From an uncultured Bacteroidales bacterium (GTDB taxonomy: Bacteria > Bacteroidota > Bacteroidia > Bacteroidales > UBA11471): DNA of 64,000 nt. Below the pieces are notes generated by a model. It was not told where the DNA came from, searched no databases, and saw only the letters and a program-made list of their open reading frames with translations. The translations under genes were made by a program, and so were the position numbers. Positions within the stretch are counted from its first letter, which is position 1. The number at the start of each line of letters is the position of its first letter. Of the stretch, positions 61,563-64,000 are shown piece by piece. Location of the stretch: the NCBI GenBank assembly GCA_947593515.1, contig CANQDQ010000011.1:1-64000 (forward strand). The letters run 5' to 3'.

Positions 61563-61593
61563 AAAGGGGATTGACCGCCGGTCAATCCCCTTT
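61563..61593. terminator. Bidirectional terminator
   Basis: Perfect 14-bp stem AAAGGGGATTGACC / GGTCAATCCCCTTT, 3-nt loop, between convergent genes. Confidence 0.9.
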
Positions 61594-61618
61594 CGGTATT
61601 TTGTATTTTCTGTCGGAA

Positions 61619-62437
61619 TCAGTATTGCTCCGATTCGTTCGGGAAGTCGCTCGATTTCACGTCGCAGATGTACTGCTTCACGGCGTCGGTGATGACGCTG
61701 TGCAGGTCGGCATAGCGGCGCAGAAAGCGCGGCGAAAAATCTTTGTTGATGCCCAGCATATCGTGCATTACGAGCACTTGCCCGTCCACACCTCCGCCGG
61801 CGCCGATTCCGATGACGGGGATACTTACCTCCTCGGCTACGCGGGCGGCGAGCTTGGCGGGAATTTTTTCGAGCACGACGGCGAAACAGCCGAGCTGTTC
61901 GAGCAGGTGCGCATCTTTGATGAGCTGCTGCGCTTCGGCTTCTTCCTGCGCGCGCACGGCGTATGTGCCGAATTTATTGATGGATTGGGGCGTGAGTCCG
62001 AGATGCCCCATGATAGGGATTCCTGCGCTCAGTATGCGGGAAATGGATTCGCGGATTTCCTCGCCGCCTTCCAGCTTCACGGCGTCGGCGCCCGTTTCTT
62101 TCATGATGCGTATGGCGGAAGCCACCGCCTCTTTGGAGTTGCCCTGATAAGAGCCGAAAGGCATATCTATGACGACCAACGCGCGCCGTACCGCCCGCAC
62201 GACCGCCTGTCCGTGGTAAATCATCTGGTCGAGCGTCATGGGCAGTGTCGTGGCGTTTCCCGCCATGACATTCGAGGCGGAGTCGCCGACTAAAATGACG
62301 TCCATGCCGGCGCGGTCGATAAGCGTCGCCATGGAGTAGTCGTAGGCGGTAAGCATGGAAATTTTTTCACCGCGTTCTTTCATTTCGGCAAGACGGCGGG
62401 TCGTTACCTTGCGGTTGTCTTCGGTGTAGGTTGACAT
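61619..62437 (-). CDS. panB: 3-methyl-2-oxobutanoate hydroxymethyltransferase
   Basis: [48 protein letters not shown]. Confidence 0.95.
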   Translation of the reverse strand: MSTYTEDNRKVTTRRLAEMKERGEKISMLTAYDYSMATLIDRAGMDVILVGDSASNVMAGNATTLPMTLDQMIYHGQAVVRAVRRALVVIDMPFGSYQGNSKEAVASAIRIMKETGADAVKLEGGEEIRESISRILSAGIPIMGHLGLTPQSINKFGTYAVRAQEEAEAQQLIKDAHLLEQLGCFAVVLEKIPAKLAARVAEEVSIPVIGIGAGGGVDGQVLVMHDMLGINKDFSPRFLRRYADLHSVITDAVKQYICDVKSSDFPNESEQY

Positions 62438-62525
62438 AGAGATTCTGTTTAGGGGTTGAATGATTTTCGATGCAAAGGTAGAATTTTTTTTATCGAAAAA
62501 GTCAAACGTTTTTCCGAAAGAATCT

Positions 62526-63995
62526 TTATCGGTGAAATTGCGCGTCCATGGCGGCAGCTGCCCGTCGCCCGTCGCCCATGGCGAGTATCACGGTGGCGCC
62601 GCCGCGCACGATGTCGCCGCCGGCGTAGAGGTCGGGCAGGTCGCTCCGCATGGAGCTTCCATCGACGACAATGGTGCCTTTCGAGCTGATGGTCAATCCT
62701 TTGAATGTGTTTGGTATCAACGGATTGGGCGATACGCCGACGCTGACGATGACCATATCGACGTCGATTTCCACAATGGCGCCGGGTATGGGTACGGGAC
62801 TGCGGCGACCCGAAGCGTCGGGTTCGCCCAGCGTCATTTTTTGCAGACGCATACGGGTTACGTGCCCTTTCTCGTCGCCGATGTATTCGATGGGGTTGTG
62901 CAGGGTCATAAATTCGATGCCCTCTTCTTTGGCGTGTTTCACCTCTTCGATGCGGGCGGGCATCTCTTCTTCGCTGCGGCGATAGACGATAATCGCTCGT
63001 TCGGCGCCGAGCCGTCGGGCAGTGCGCACCGAGTCCATGGCGGTGTTTCCGCCGCCGATGATAGCGACTTTGCGACCCGGCAGTACCGGCGTGTCGGCTT
63101 CGGGGTCGGCTGCCCGCATCAGATTGACGCGGGTGAGGTATTCGTTGCTCGACATCACGCCGATGAGGTTTTCACCCGGAATGTTCATGAAGCGGGGCAG
63201 TCCGGCGCCGCTTGCCGCGAATATGCCTTTGAAGCCCATTTCGTGCAGGTCGTCATACGAGAGCGTTTTGCCGATGATGCAGTCGGTAACGAACTCAACG
63301 CCCATTTTCCGCAGGTTGTCGATTTCGACATCGACGATGCTGTTGGGCAGACGAAATTCGGGTATGCCGTATTTGAGTACGCCGCCGATTTCGTGCAGCG
63401 CCTCGAATACGGTTACGGCGTATCCTTTTTTTATCATGTCGCCGGCGAAAGATAGCCCGGCAGGTCCCGACCCTACTACGGCGATTTTTATGCCGTTGCG
63501 CTGCGGTATTTCGGGCACGGATATTTGTCCGCTTTCCCGTTCGTAGTCGGCGGCGAAACGTTCGAGGTAGCCGATGGCGACCGGCTCTTTTTTCAGCTTT
63601 TGCAGATAAAAACATTTCGATTCGCACTGCTTCTCCTGCGGACACACGCGCCCGCAGACGGCAGGCAGAGCGCTGGTTTCTTTCAGCGTGCGTGCGGCTT
63701 CGAGTATCTCGCCGCGCTCGATGTTCTTGATGAATTTCGGAATGTTGATGCCGACGGGGCAGCCGGTGGTGCAGAGCGGTTCCGGACAGTCGAGGCAACG
63801 GCTCGCTTCGAGCAGGGCTTGCTCCCGATTAAGACCTTGATTCACTTCCTCGTTGCACGTAATGCGGTAGTCGGGAGCGAGTTCGTTCATCGCCACGCGG
63901 GCTATGCCTATGCGGTCTTTGTTGGGTTTCGATTTCCGCAGGGCTTCGCGCCAAGACTCGGCGCGCTGTGCGTTCAGATATTCTTTGTTGTCCAT
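62526..63995 (-). CDS. NADPH-dependent glutamate synthase small subunit-like (GltD/NfnL-type)
   Basis: [78 protein letters not shown]. Confidence 0.9.
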   Translation of the reverse strand: MDNKEYLNAQRAESWREALRKSKPNKDRIGIARVAMNELAPDYRITCNEEVNQGLNREQALLEASRCLDCPEPLCTTGCPVGINIPKFIKNIERGEILEAARTLKETSALPAVCGRVCPQEKQCESKCFYLQKLKKEPVAIGYLERFAADYERESGQISVPEIPQRNGIKIAVVGSGPAGLSFAGDMIKKGYAVTVFEALHEIGGVLKYGIPEFRLPNSIVDVEIDNLRKMGVEFVTDCIIGKTLSYDDLHEMGFKGIFAASGAGLPRFMNIPGENLIGVMSSNEYLTRVNLMRAADPEADTPVLPGRKVAIIGGGNTAMDSVRTARRLGAERAIIVYRRSEEEMPARIEEVKHAKEEGIEFMTLHNPIEYIGDEKGHVTRMRLQKMTLGEPDASGRRSPVPIPGAIVEIDVDMVIVSVGVSPNPLIPNTFKGLTISSKGTIVVDGSSMRSDLPDLYAGGDIVRGGATVILAMGDGRRAAAAMDAQFHR

Positions 63996-64000
63996 GTCGA

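Overview
The window is a Bacteroidales-type (phylum Bacteroidota) chromosomal segment. It is densely coding and mostly housekeeping genes, with a few accessory islands. Housekeeping and core content: FecB/C/D-type ABC importer, xerD, aroQ, pyk, rbfA, LolC/E-type permease, DUF1015-serA-serC, LysM lytic transglycosylase, parAB, purT, mrp, trmB, gapA, mdh, nadC, rlmH, hemW, a degenerate EF-G paralog, an RprXY-like two-component system, rimM, murA, tsaB, ilvA, mtaB, fadD-like ligase, gpmI, panB and a gltD-like subunit. Regions that merit attention: (1) an ECF sigma / envelope-spanning anti-sigma (Dma-like) / NigD-like lipoprotein operon at 9.4-12.0 kb; (2) an EF-G paralog that has lost the catalytic His of the DxPGH motif; (3) a fimbrillin locus at 52.9-57.6 kb with two apparent frameshifts, a 116-nt T-free intercistronic leader and strong intercistronic hairpins; (4) an AT-rich two-gene putative toxin / ImmA-IrrE protease module at 51.1-52.6 kb; (5) a BRO-N-Fic fusion with a class III-type C-terminal autoinhibitory motif; (6) an S24 repressor / paired inverted repeats / orphan tyrosine recombinase cluster at 25.7-28.3 kb. 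I found no tRNA, rRNA or CRISPR array. All calls come from reading the sequence and ORF translations; no searches were run.
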